A stretch of DNA of 64,000 nt from contig JAHBVR010000018.1 of the NCBI GenBank assembly GCA_019637395.1, positions 108,352-172,351 on the forward strand, in the 5' to 3' direction. The notes under the pieces are model-generated. The model saw nothing but the letters and a program-made list of their open reading frames with translations. It ran no database searches and was not told the DNA's origin. The number at the start of each line of letters is the position of its first letter. The stretch's first letter is position 1. Both the position numbers and the translations under genes were made by a program. Source of the DNA: Vulcanimicrobiota bacterium (GTDB lineage Bacteria; Vulcanimicrobiota; Xenobia; Xenobiales; JADMJV01). Positions 15,930-24,179 of the stretch are shown piece after piece.

Positions 15930-17710
15930 TGAATATCCTGGGAATTTCCGCCTACTACCACGACTCGGCCGCCGCTCTCTTAGTGGACGGCGAACTGGTC
16001 GCGGCCGCGCAAGAAGAACGTTTCTCGCGCATCAAATTCGACCATCGCTTCCCCACCATGTCGGTGGAGTTCTGCCTCAAGGAAGCCGGCATTCAGCAAA
16101 AAGACCTGGACTACATCGTCTTTTACGAAAAGCCGCTGCCCAAGTTCCAGCGCATTTTGCTCACCCACCTGCACACCTTCCCCAAGTCCTGGCGCCACTT
16201 CCGTGAAGCCATGCTGGCCTGGTTCGGCAACAAGCTGTGGGTGAAGGGGGACATCCTGGCTCAGTTCCCCGATTACCCGGAAGACAAGGTGCTCTTCGTC
16301 GACCATCACATCAGCCACGCGGCCAGCGCGGCCTTCTGCTCGCCCTTCGAGGAGATGGCCGTGCTGACGCTGGACGGCGTGGGCGAATGGACCACCACCG
16401 GCATGGGCATCGCCAAGGGCGACTGGAGCACCGGCCAGACCAACATGCTGGAGTTGACCGAAGAAATCCGCTTCCCCCACTCGTTGGGTCTGCTCTACTC
16501 CGTCTTCACCGCCTGGTTGGGCTTCAAGGTCAACTCAGGTGAATACAAAGTCATGGGTATGGCCCCTTACGGCACGCCCAAATATATGGATAAGCTGGCC
16601 AGGGTCTTCAAGCTCCACAACGACGGGAGCTTCTCGTTGGATATGGACTATTTCAGCTTTCATGAAAGTCTGACCGACGCCTACAACGCCAGGTTCATCA
16701 ACTTCTTCGGGCCCGCCCGCGAGCCTGAAAGCCCATTCTTCACCGCCAGCACCGGTGACGACATCCGGGGGCGCGAAAAAGAAGCCGCCGCCAACCAGTA
16801 CTACGCCGACATCGCCGCTTCGCTGCAGCTCATGGTGGAAGAAGCCATCCTGAAAATGGCCAACCACCTGCAAGCCAAGACGGGACTCAAAAAACTGGTG
16901 ATGGCCGGGGGTGTGGCTCTCAACTCGGTGGCCAATGGCCGTGTCATGCGCGAGTCCAATTTTGATGAGGTCTACATTCAGCCGAATGCGGGCGATGCGG
17001 GAGGCGCCTTAGGCGCGGCTCTCTACGCCTACCATGTGCTGTTGAAAAAACCGCGCAAGTACGTCATGAAACACTCCTACTACGGCCAGCAGTTCAGCCT
17101 GGCTCAGGAGAAGGCGGCCATCGAGAAAACCGGTCTTCCCCACGAACAACTCGACGAGACCGAAAAAATCGCCGAGCGTTGCGTGGACGCCATCCTCAAA
17201 GGCCAGGTTATCGCCCTCTTCCAGGGGCGCTTCGAATGGGGCCCGCGCGCCCTGGGCAATCGTTCCATCATGGCCGACCCGCGCAAGGCCGAGATGCAAG
17301 AAGTGGTCAATACCAAGATCAAGTTCCGCGAAGCCTTCCGTCCTTTCGCCCCGGTGGTGACCGAGGAGCGCTCCGGCGAGTATTTTGACCTGGGCAAAGC
17401 CGTGAACCAGTATCCGCAGCGCTTTATGCTGATGGTGGCGCCTATTCCCGAAGACAAGCACAAAGAGATTCCGGCCGTGTGCCACAACGGTACCGGCCGC
17501 TTGCAGACCGTCGACAAAGAATCCAATCCGCTCTACTACGAGATCGTCAAGCAGTTCGGAGAAGCCACCGGCACGCCGGTGCTCATGAACACCAGCTTGA
17601 ACCTGCGTGGCGAGCCGTTGGTGACCTCACCCGAGAACGCCTTCTTCACCTTCGGCGAGAGCGATCTCGACCTGCTGGTGCTGGACAAGTTCCTGGTGCG
17701 CAAGAAATAG
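15929..17710 (+). CDS. Carbamoyltransferase (NodU/CmcH family)
   Basis: 593 residues, the normal length. Transfers a carbamoyl group from carbamoyl phosphate, through carbamoyl-adenylate, to a hydroxyl on a sugar or other small molecule. The N-terminal TsaD-like domain begins MNILGISAYYHDSAAALLVDG, with EERFSRIKFD and the metal-binding DHHISHAASA. The adenylate-forming region follows (VMAGGVALNSVANG, NAGDAGGALGAAL). The C-terminal domain has FQGRFEWGPRALGNRSI. The cluster with two small membrane proteins and a convergent SGNH hydrolase suggests decoration of a surface glycan. The substrate cannot be predicted. Confidence 0.94.
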   Translation: MNILGISAYYHDSAAALLVDGELVAAAQEERFSRIKFDHRFPTMSVEFCLKEAGIQQKDLDYIVFYEKPLPKFQRILLTHLHTFPKSWRHFREAMLAWFGNKLWVKGDILAQFPDYPEDKVLFVDHHISHAASAAFCSPFEEMAVLTLDGVGEWTTTGMGIAKGDWSTGQTNMLELTEEIRFPHSLGLLYSVFTAWLGFKVNSGEYKVMGMAPYGTPKYMDKLARVFKLHNDGSFSLDMDYFSFHESLTDAYNARFINFFGPAREPESPFFTASTGDDIRGREKEAAANQYYADIAASLQLMVEEAILKMANHLQAKTGLKKLVMAGGVALNSVANGRVMRESNFDEVYIQPNAGDAGGALGAALYAYHVLLKKPRKYVMKHSYYGQQFSLAQEKAAIEKTGLPHEQLDETEKIAERCVDAILKGQVIALFQGRFEWGPRALGNRSIMADPRKAEMQEVVNTKIKFREAFRPFAPVVTEERSGEYFDLGKAVNQYPQRFMLMVAPIPEDKHKEIPAVCHNGTGRLQTVDKESNPLYYEIVKQFGEATGTPVLMNTSLNLRGEPLVTSPENAFFTFGESDLDLLVLDKFLVRKK

Positions 17711-17726
17711 CTTCAGCTTCAAAACC

Positions 17727-17764
17727 AAGGAGGCGGGTTCCGACCGACCCGCCTTCTTTGTTTT
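17727..17764 (+). terminator. Rho-independent terminator after carbamoyltransferase
   Basis: Stem arms at 17727-17738 and 17747-17758 pair over 12 positions with one G-U wobble, an 8-base loop, and a T-rich run TTTGTTTT. It lies 16 bases after the carbamoyltransferase stop and before the convergent SGNH gene. Confidence 0.88.
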
Positions 17765-17785
17765 GGTGCGCGCCACCGATGGCGG

Positions 17786-18748
17786 CTAACGAATCAGGAG
17801 GTTTTCCTCATAGAGTTGTTTGGCGAACTCCTCGGCCATTTGATCGTCGGGGTGCCAGAAGTCGCCGGGGGCTTCGACCATCTTTTCGTGGCGGGCGGCG
17901 GCTTTCTCCATGGTGGGCAGCAGGTCATAGCACTGGATGTTCAGGTCCTTGAAGATCTTGAGTGACTGGTCACGCGACCACACCTCGCCTTTGCTCCACT
18001 CGCTGACGGGCTTCATCAAAGGCAGCAGAACCACCCGAAAATCGACTTTCTGATCGCCGGTCAGCTTCTGCAACTCGGCCAGATTGGCGCGCACCTCCCC
18101 CACCTTCTCGTCGTTGTCCTCGCGCCACGACATGCCCAGCCAGAAGCGATAGAAATAGCTGTTGTCGAAGAGCCACATGTTCATTTTGCGGCGATCGCGC
18201 AGGGGCGACATAATCTCCATTTTGCCGTTCTTTTGGTAGACGATGGGGGTCTGCATGAAGTCGTTGTTGTGGAAGGTCAGCACAACCTGGTCCGGCTTGA
18301 TCTGTGAGTTGTAGCGCCGGTATAAAACCAGCTCCTGCAACGTGTTGAAGCTTTCCACGCCGGCGTTCCAGTATTCATAGCCCTTTTCGCCGTAAAGCTT
18401 GCGCAGTCCGTTGACGATGCGTTCCCGATGCGTTACCGAATCGCCGAGGAAGAGAATGCGCTTGACCCCGGGAGGTTTCTCCAGCTTGTAGTGGTTATGC
18501 AGGCAGCCGTAGGCGTCATATTCCTGGGAATTGGTCTTGGGCAGATAACCGGCTTCCTCGTCGGGCTGAAAGCTGGCCAGGGTGCCGGCCGCGAAATTCA
18601 TCTGCTCGCCACCCTTGCTCAGGCGCGGCGACAAGAAACGCAGGCCGAACTCGGCAGCCACCAGGGCAAAGAGCAAACTTCCCAGTAACAAGACCAGACG
18701 CAAAGCGATTTTCCGCACGACCCGCCGCTTCCCCAGGCTCTCCCCCAC
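17786..18748 (-). CDS. Membrane-anchored SGNH/GDSL hydrolase-like protein
   Basis: 320 residues. An N-terminal membrane anchor (IALRLVLLLGSLLFALVAAEF, ~13-33) is followed by the SGNH fold: block I LFLGDSVTHRE with nucleophile Ser, a Gly in NAGVESFN, the Asn block HNNDF, and C-terminal DFWHPDD with the Asp-x-x-His pair. It likely removes or transfers acyl groups on an extracytoplasmic substrate. It faces the carbamoyltransferase operon; similar SGNH proteins often accompany DUF5989-carbamoyltransferase clusters, which supports a joint role in surface glycan modification. Confidence 0.85.
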   Translation of the reverse strand: MGESLGKRRVVRKIALRLVLLLGSLLFALVAAEFGLRFLSPRLSKGGEQMNFAAGTLASFQPDEEAGYLPKTNSQEYDAYGCLHNHYKLEKPPGVKRILFLGDSVTHRERIVNGLRKLYGEKGYEYWNAGVESFNTLQELVLYRRYNSQIKPDQVVLTFHNNDFMQTPIVYQKNGKMEIMSPLRDRRKMNMWLFDNSYFYRFWLGMSWREDNDEKVGEVRANLAELQKLTGDQKVDFRVVLLPLMKPVSEWSKGEVWSRDQSLKIFKDLNIQCYDLLPTMEKAAARHEKMVEAPGDFWHPDDQMAEEFAKQLYEENLLIR

Positions 18749-18808
18749 TCCTTCGCGCGCTACCGGGCGGTTGGCAGGGTTACTGCGGGAAATTTCGAAA
18801 ATCGTAAA

Positions 18809-19459
18809 GTGATTCTGCGCACCGCGCCGCCACCACCCGACGGCAGCCTGCCGCCCCCCTGGGTGCCGCTTCAGTCGGCGCCGAGAATGCTGACCATCAA
18901 TTACATCGGCACCATGATGTTTGACGGCGAGGAGATGGATTCCAAGGGGCGCCTCATGTCCGGCACCTTGTGTTTCATCGTAATCATTCCAATTTTCGCC
19001 ATTCGCCGTTACCTGTATACCCGCCAGGGTGACAATTACCGCTTTTACGCCAGCGCCCCCGTGGCCGGTGCCTTCGCCGCCTACAATCTTTGTGTGCTGA
19101 CGGCCATCATCGCCGCTCTCACCCTGTGGAGCATCATCACTTTATTCCCGAATTTGTTCCAGCCCAAGCCGCTCCCCCCGCCAGCGGCGGTAAAAACACC
19201 GGCCGGCAACGGCTACCTGGCCGATCAGGCCAGGGCGGCTCTGGCCAACAAAGATTGGGCAGGCGCCATTACCTATGCAGAAATCAGTGTGGAAGATCCA
19301 GCCTGTAAGCGATCTTCCCTGGAGATTCTGGGAAAAGCTCACCTCCAGCTCAAACACTTCGACAAAGCCAGGGCGGCTTACCAGAGATTACTGAAAATCG
19401 ACCCCAAGAATAAGGCTTACCGCGCCGGCTTAAAAGCGGCGGAAAGCAAGCACAGCTAG
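18809..19459 (+). CDS. Membrane protein with TPR-like C-terminus
   Basis: 216 residues from a GTG start. Two hydrophobic segments (~52-64 and ~92-112) are followed by a Pro-rich linker and a helical C-terminus with TPR features (ALANKDWAGAITYAEISV, then HLQLKHFDKARAAYQRLLKIDPKNKAY). The first ~30 residues are Pro-rich and may be non-coding if translation begins at ATG 18887 (MLTINYIG). It overlaps the end of the convergent porin gene by 4 bases. Function unknown. Confidence 0.68.
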   Translation: MILRTAPPPPDGSLPPPWVPLQSAPRMLTINYIGTMMFDGEEMDSKGRLMSGTLCFIVIIPIFAIRRYLYTRQGDNYRFYASAPVAGAFAAYNLCVLTAIIAALTLWSIITLFPNLFQPKPLPPPAAVKTPAGNGYLADQARAALANKDWAGAITYAEISVEDPACKRSSLEILGKAHLQLKHFDKARAAYQRLLKIDPKNKAYRAGLKAAESKHS

Positions 19460-21837
19460 AAGTCTACCTCCAGGGCGGTGGAAAGCCGGTAGCCATTCCA
19501 GTTGAAGGGATGAGTGGTGGCGCCGGGGCCGCCGTAAGCACCGGCCTGGATCTGGCTGGGGACGTGGTCGCGAGTCTGGTAGAACATCAATTCGCTGTTG
19601 AAACGCACGCCGCTGCTGACGTTCCAGTCCGCTTTCAGGTAGGGCATGGTCTGGACCAGGTCGCGAGTGCGGAACCCCACGTCGTTGTTGGCAATAGCGT
19701 AGAGATTGTAGACGCCCCCGGGGTCATAATGGCCCTGGCTGGTGGCCCGGTTGACTCCCAGCGAGAGCAGAAAGTCTTCGTTGAACTTATAGCCGACTTC
19801 CAGATTGGCCAGCGCTTGAGTCAGGTCCACTCGATTTTGCGAGCCGCCCAAGTTGGCCGGTAGCGAAGTGGAGCGGCGGAAGGTCCAACTGTCATAGCTT
19901 CCCGAGACTTTCCAGGGAGTACCGGTGAAGACCTGAGAAACCTTGATGCCGGCGCTGGCCACCTGCCCGCGCGGGTTTTCCAGCGGGTTGTAGTTCGCGT
20001 CAAACGAGAGCGGCGAGAACTCGCGGAAGACCACGTCGATGAAACCAGGCGAGAAACCGAGCACGTCGTTGGTGGGCAGGCCCGGCCCCAGGCTTCCGCC
20101 GCGCACGCGCACGTCCTGCAGCGAAGTGCTGACCTGGCTGAGGTTGCGGTAATTGAGCGTCACCGCCCCATCCGGATCATACTGCACCCTGGTGGTGAGC
20201 CACAGCCCCTGGCGATTGTGCGGAAAAGAATCGGTGTTGTGCAGGGACCAGTAGAGCCAGAACTGATCGGCGTCGGGAAAGCGGTGGTAGACGCGCAGAG
20301 ATGGGACCGTTCCCTGGAAAGGATTGCCGAACTGCAAAATCATCGGGTCATAGCGAGCATCGGTATGCCGATAGTCGAGCTCGACATGCAGTTTGTCCTC
20401 GAACCAATCAGCCGATCCGCCCAGGCGCCACAAGGTGCCGGCTGTCGAGTAGCCTGAATTGCGGCTGGGCCGATAGCTGGAGGCGCTGTAGTCGGCCTGG
20501 AACAAATAGCCTTTGGGCGCATATTCCAGGTGAATCCCGCCCATAGTCACCGCTTGAGGTCCAAAACTGGCCCGTGGTCCACCGAGATCGCTACTGGGAA
20601 AACCGCCCAGAGGGCGCGCGTCGGTGGTAAGACCGGTGCCGGCCACCAGGGGTTGGCCCACACCACCCAGCTGATTGACCAAAAAACCGGGCGGGTTGAC
20701 CCAGTTGAGCGTTCCCAATCCGGCCAACTGGTTGGCGTTGGTGATCTGACCTGTGGTGAGGCCGGGGAGCTGCCCGGCACTATCATCAAAGGCGCGCAGA
20801 AAGCTGAGGGTACCGGTCCACTCGGCATTGTGGTAGTTGAGCGCGCCGCCCAGAGCGTAACTCCGATAGGGAGCGGTAATGCCGGGATTGCCGTCGTAAA
20901 GCCGGGTTCCAAAGCCTTCCCAACCCCAACGACCGTTCTCTAACTCGCCGCTGATCTGTAAGCCATAACTCTCGAGAATCCGCGGATTGCCCACGCGCGG
21001 ATTGACCGTGCCCATGTAGACCTGGGGGGACATGAAGCGCGGTACGAAACTGCCCACCACCAGGCTGGTGGCGGTGGGTGTGTGGGTTACCGCCAGGCGG
21101 TCCAGGCCCATGCTGGTAAAGGGTGCATTGGCCAGGCCGAAGGGATTGGCCGGAATCGGCTGCTGGACTCCCCAGACCGCATCCACCAGCGGATTGCCCT
21201 GCGAGCTGTAAGCGTAGATTCGGAGTTCGGCCAGTAGCTCATCGCTGAGGTCGGCCTCCACATTGAGCGAGAGCACATTGGTAAAGCCGCTGCCGTTGAG
21301 CAAAGGGCGGCCGTTGGAGTAATCGAGCACCGGCTGGGTCCCGATGGGGTTCAGGGGACTGAGATTGGCTCCCTCCAACGCCCCCACCAGATCCCCGTAG
21401 TTGAGGGCACCCGCTCCGAAGCCGCTGCGTTCCTGGCCGTTGTTGTGCACGCCCATACTGACGAAACTGGAGCGAAACTGGCCGGAAAAGCGGATGCGGC
21501 CCAGCTCCTCGACCCGCTCATCGAGGTTGGCCACTCGGTTCTCCACCTGGTCAACGCGCACACCGAGTTCGGCCAGCTCCTCTCGGTAGGCCACCAGCAG
21601 CGTCTGCAGTTGCTGCAGTTCCGCCTGGCTCAGCAACGGCGCCAGGCCTGCCTGGATGCGTTCCTGGGCGCGCGCCAACTGCAGGGCCACCTCCCAGCGG
21701 GTACTGGCCCGCGCAGCATCGCTCAGACCCATCTCGCGCAACCACCGATAGGCGTCGTCGTGGCCCGGAAAGAGTGGAGCAGCCACGGCCAAGCCGCACA
21801 GCCCAAGCGCCAAAATCATCCCCCGCAGACAAATCAC
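19456..21837 (-). CDS. Outer-membrane porin with coiled-coil stalk
   Basis: 793 residues. A signal peptide (VICLRGMILALGLCGLAVAA) is followed by a short SLH-like helical motif (DDAYRWLREMGLSD), a coiled coil (LAELGVRVDQVENRVANLDERVEELG) and a ~650-residue domain of alternating strands, ending LSTALEVDF with the terminal Phe of outer-membrane barrels. The layout resembles SLH-coiled-coil-porins of cyanobacteria and Deinococcus-type envelopes. I chose the GTG at 21837 because AAGGAG lies at 21849-21854; the ATG at 21819 is the alternative and would leave the signal peptide without its basic start. This gene is the best evidence that the organism is diderm. It is divergent from the cupredoxin gene. 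Confidence 0.82.
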   Translation of the reverse strand: MICLRGMILALGLCGLAVAAPLFPGHDDAYRWLREMGLSDAARASTRWEVALQLARAQERIQAGLAPLLSQAELQQLQTLLVAYREELAELGVRVDQVENRVANLDERVEELGRIRFSGQFRSSFVSMGVHNNGQERSGFGAGALNYGDLVGALEGANLSPLNPIGTQPVLDYSNGRPLLNGSGFTNVLSLNVEADLSDELLAELRIYAYSSQGNPLVDAVWGVQQPIPANPFGLANAPFTSMGLDRLAVTHTPTATSLVVGSFVPRFMSPQVYMGTVNPRVGNPRILESYGLQISGELENGRWGWEGFGTRLYDGNPGITAPYRSYALGGALNYHNAEWTGTLSFLRAFDDSAGQLPGLTTGQITNANQLAGLGTLNWVNPPGFLVNQLGGVGQPLVAGTGLTTDARPLGGFPSSDLGGPRASFGPQAVTMGGIHLEYAPKGYLFQADYSASSYRPSRNSGYSTAGTLWRLGGSADWFEDKLHVELDYRHTDARYDPMILQFGNPFQGTVPSLRVYHRFPDADQFWLYWSLHNTDSFPHNRQGLWLTTRVQYDPDGAVTLNYRNLSQVSTSLQDVRVRGGSLGPGLPTNDVLGFSPGFIDVVFREFSPLSFDANYNPLENPRGQVASAGIKVSQVFTGTPWKVSGSYDSWTFRRSTSLPANLGGSQNRVDLTQALANLEVGYKFNEDFLLSLGVNRATSQGHYDPGGVYNLYAIANNDVGFRTRDLVQTMPYLKADWNVSSGVRFNSELMFYQTRDHVPSQIQAGAYGGPGATTHPFNWNGYRLSTALEVDF

Positions 21838-21914
21838 GCGCCCAAGTTCTCCTTCGAGTGCCGCTGGCCTGCTGTGGTAACAGGAGGAAGCTTGACTTCC
21901 TCGTAACCAGCGGA

Positions 21915-22580
21915 ATGCGCAAGCGTTTGGGGGCCCTGCTCTGGGTTTTACTGGCATCCCGGTTGTGGGCCGGCGACCTGGAGGGGGTGGTCGAAATCCA
22001 CTCGCGCCTCGGCCATCGTCCCACCGGCAAACGGCAGCGCCTGCCCGGACAAAACAACGGCCCGCTCTACCAGGCTCCCGCCCGCGCCAGCGAGCCAATC
22101 GACGAAGTCAGCAATGTGGTCGTCTATTTGCTGGGCACCACGGGCGGGCCCAACAAAGTCGTTCACGCCAGGATGAACCAGAAGAACCGCCAGTTCTCGC
22201 CTTACGTGTTGCCGATCGTGCGCGACTCCACGGTGGACTTTGTCAACGGCGACGGGATTTTCCATTCCGTCTATTCACAGTGCGAATGCGCACCCTTTCA
22301 CCTGCCGGAATTTCCCCAGGGGGAATCGCGTTCGATCCACTTTCCTCAAGCGGGAGACGTGGAGCTGTTCTGCGCTATCCACCCGGAAATGAACGCCCAT
22401 ATTCTGGTGCTGGATACCGGATTTTTCGCCATGCCCGGTAGCGATCATAAGTTTAAAATCGAAGGCGTCCCGCCCGGGCGGCGAGTGCTGAAAGCCTGGC
22501 ATCCCCGGCTGAAGAATCCGCTCACCAAGATCATCGAGGTGCCGGCCAGCGGCAGTCTGCACGTCGATCTCTCCCTCTAA
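21915..22580 (+). CDS. Secreted cupredoxin-like protein (copy 1)
   Basis: 221 residues with a signal peptide (MRKRLGALLWVLLASRLWA). Residues ~85-165 form a plastocyanin-like fold: YVLPIVRDSTVDFVNGDGIFHSVYS with His117, then LFCAIHPEMNAHILV with Cys153, His156 and Met159, a type I copper ligand set with C-x2-H-x2-M spacing. A C-terminal beta-sandwich (FKIEGVPPGRRVLKAWHPRL) resembles carboxypeptidase-regulatory domains. It probably carries electrons or senses copper outside the inner membrane. The stop directly precedes the GTG of a membrane sensor. A clear paralogue with the same ligands lies at 46414-47073, also followed by a membrane sensor. Confidence 0.85.
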   Translation: MRKRLGALLWVLLASRLWAGDLEGVVEIHSRLGHRPTGKRQRLPGQNNGPLYQAPARASEPIDEVSNVVVYLLGTTGGPNKVVHARMNQKNRQFSPYVLPIVRDSTVDFVNGDGIFHSVYSQCECAPFHLPEFPQGESRSIHFPQAGDVELFCAIHPEMNAHILVLDTGFFAMPGSDHKFKIEGVPPGRRVLKAWHPRLKNPLTKIIEVPASGSLHVDLSL

Positions 22581-24179
22581 GTGCGCCTGCGCTCCCGCCT
22601 CCTGTTACTCATCGCCCTGCTGGTAAGCGCCGCCCTGGCCGCTTCTTTCTGGCTCATTTTCCGGGCGGTGCGCGGGCAGGCCCTGGCCGACCTCGATCGC
22701 TCGCTGGAGGCGGCTCACGGCGTTTGGGTCACTCTGAGTCATGCCCAGGCGGAAAACCTGGCCACCACGGCCACCGGTAAGGCGGCCGAACCCGGGTTCG
22801 TGCGGGTGCTGCGCGGCACCGATCAGGCCACTTTGCTGGACCACCTGAAGGAAGCCAAACAGAACAATACCGCCCTGGATCTGCTGGCCGTTTACGACGA
22901 TCAAGGAGACTTGCGGGTGGCCACCGAGTCCGGTTTCAAGGGCGGTCCATCCGACGTTCTGATCGCCGCCGCCCTGGAGGGCCAGGTGGGCGCCAGCTAC
23001 TGGCGCCCTCCCCCTGGACCCCCCACTGCTGTTCTTTATATGGCCGCCGTATCACCCATTTATAAGCAGGGTGGTGTAGTCGAAGGGGTGCTGCTGCTGG
23101 CCACCCGGCTGGACGCTGGCTATGTGGAAAAATTGGCCCGCGATACCAATGTGCAGGTGGCCCTGTTGCCGTTGCAAGGCACGGGTTACACCACCTCTCG
23201 GCAACTTCTGGGAGATCAGCCGTCGGTCCGCAAGCGCAGTTATCCCTTGGCGGACTTTGCCGGTAACTCGCTGGGAACACTGGTCATGGGACGGGATCTC
23301 AACGACGCTCTGGCCTACATGCGGGGCGTCCAGGGACAACTGCTCTGGCTGGGCGTGGCCACGGTCGGTCTGGCCTTTCTGGTTTCCATTCCGCTGGTGG
23401 GACGGATGACCAATCCGGTGCTACTGTTGGAAAAAACCCAGGCGGAGATGGACGCGGTGTTTCAGGCCAACGCGGATGGATTGGTGGCGCTGAACCAGGC
23501 GGGCCGCGTGGTCAGCGCCAATCCGGCCGCCGCGGTTTGCTTGGGAGTCCCGCTCGAAGGACTGACCGGCCGTTGGCTGCAGGAGCTTCTGCCCGACGGC
23601 GTGTTCGAGCAACTGGTCGCCGCCGCGCCCAGCGACGGACAATTGGTGCAACGCTGTCACTGGGACCGGGAAGGACGGACCTACCAACTGACCCGCACCT
23701 TCGTAGCCAGCCGCCACGCCGAAGTCGGCTCGGTGCTGGTAACGCGCGAACTGAGCGGCGGCGGCTCCCCTCGCGATCCTCTGGACCTGCTGGCAGCTCT
23801 TCAGGACCGGCCCGAGTCACCGGCGGAGTGGCGGCAATTTGAGAAAAACCGTCTCAATTTACTCTGGCTGAGCGGGCAGCGCAGCCCCTCGGCGCCGGCC
23901 CACTGGCCCTCGCTGCTTCAGGAATTCGAGTTGGTGGCCGAGGTGAATAGCGCGCCGGGGCTGGAGCAAAACCAGCTTCGCTTGCTATTGCTCAATCTTT
24001 GGCCCTGCCAAAACCTCTCTCTGGTGGCGGAGGAAGGAGGCTGGTGGCTGAGCGTGCGCAATCCTCAACCTCCGGGAACCTGGGAAGGCGAAGTCTTGGG
24101 CAGCTTGCTGGAAGAGCTCCAGGGGCGCCTTTTCGAATCTGAGGACGAGCTGCGTGTGTGGCTACCTGGCCCGTGCTGA
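22581..24179 (+). CDS. Membrane sensor with extracytoplasmic domain and PAS-like domain
   Basis: 532 residues from a GTG that abuts the cupredoxin stop. An N-terminal span (LRSRLLLLIALLVSAALAA) and a second near 250-272 (LLWLGVATVGLAFLVSIPLVG) bracket a Cache-like sensory domain. A short HAMP-like linker and a PAS-like domain (~290-395: VFQANADGLVALNQAGRVVSANPAA) follow. The last ~130 residues look like a degenerate kinase or ATPase-like region without HisKA or HATPase motifs, so output is unknown. Residues ~143-150 (RPPPGPPT) are encoded by repeat copy E inserted in frame. The first residues resemble the cyclase at 44553-46409. Confidence 0.75.
   Translation: MRLRSRLLLLIALLVSAALAASFWLIFRAVRGQALADLDRSLEAAHGVWVTLSHAQAENLATTATGKAAEPGFVRVLRGTDQATLLDHLKEAKQNNTALDLLAVYDDQGDLRVATESGFKGGPSDVLIAAALEGQVGASYWRPPPGPPTAVLYMAAVSPIYKQGGVVEGVLLLATRLDAGYVEKLARDTNVQVALLPLQGTGYTTSRQLLGDQPSVRKRSYPLADFAGNSLGTLVMGRDLNDALAYMRGVQGQLLWLGVATVGLAFLVSIPLVGRMTNPVLLLEKTQAEMDAVFQANADGLVALNQAGRVVSANPAAAVCLGVPLEGLTGRWLQELLPDGVFEQLVAAAPSDGQLVQRCHWDREGRTYQLTRTFVASRHAEVGSVLVTRELSGGGSPRDPLDLLAALQDRPESPAEWRQFEKNRLNLLWLSGQRSPSAPAHWPSLLQEFELVAEVNSAPGLEQNQLRLLLLNLWPCQNLSLVAEEGGWWLSVRNPQPPGTWEGEVLGSLLEELQGRLFESEDELRVWLPGPC
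22999..23030. repeat. GC-rich palindromic repeat, copy E (inside sensor gene)
   Basis: A single half-unit, CCCCCTGGACCCCCCACTGCT starting at 23010, inserted in frame in the membrane sensor. It shares 16 consecutive bases with copies C. It adds Pro-rich residues to the extracytoplasmic domain; the other arm of the dyad is missing. Confidence 0.72.
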
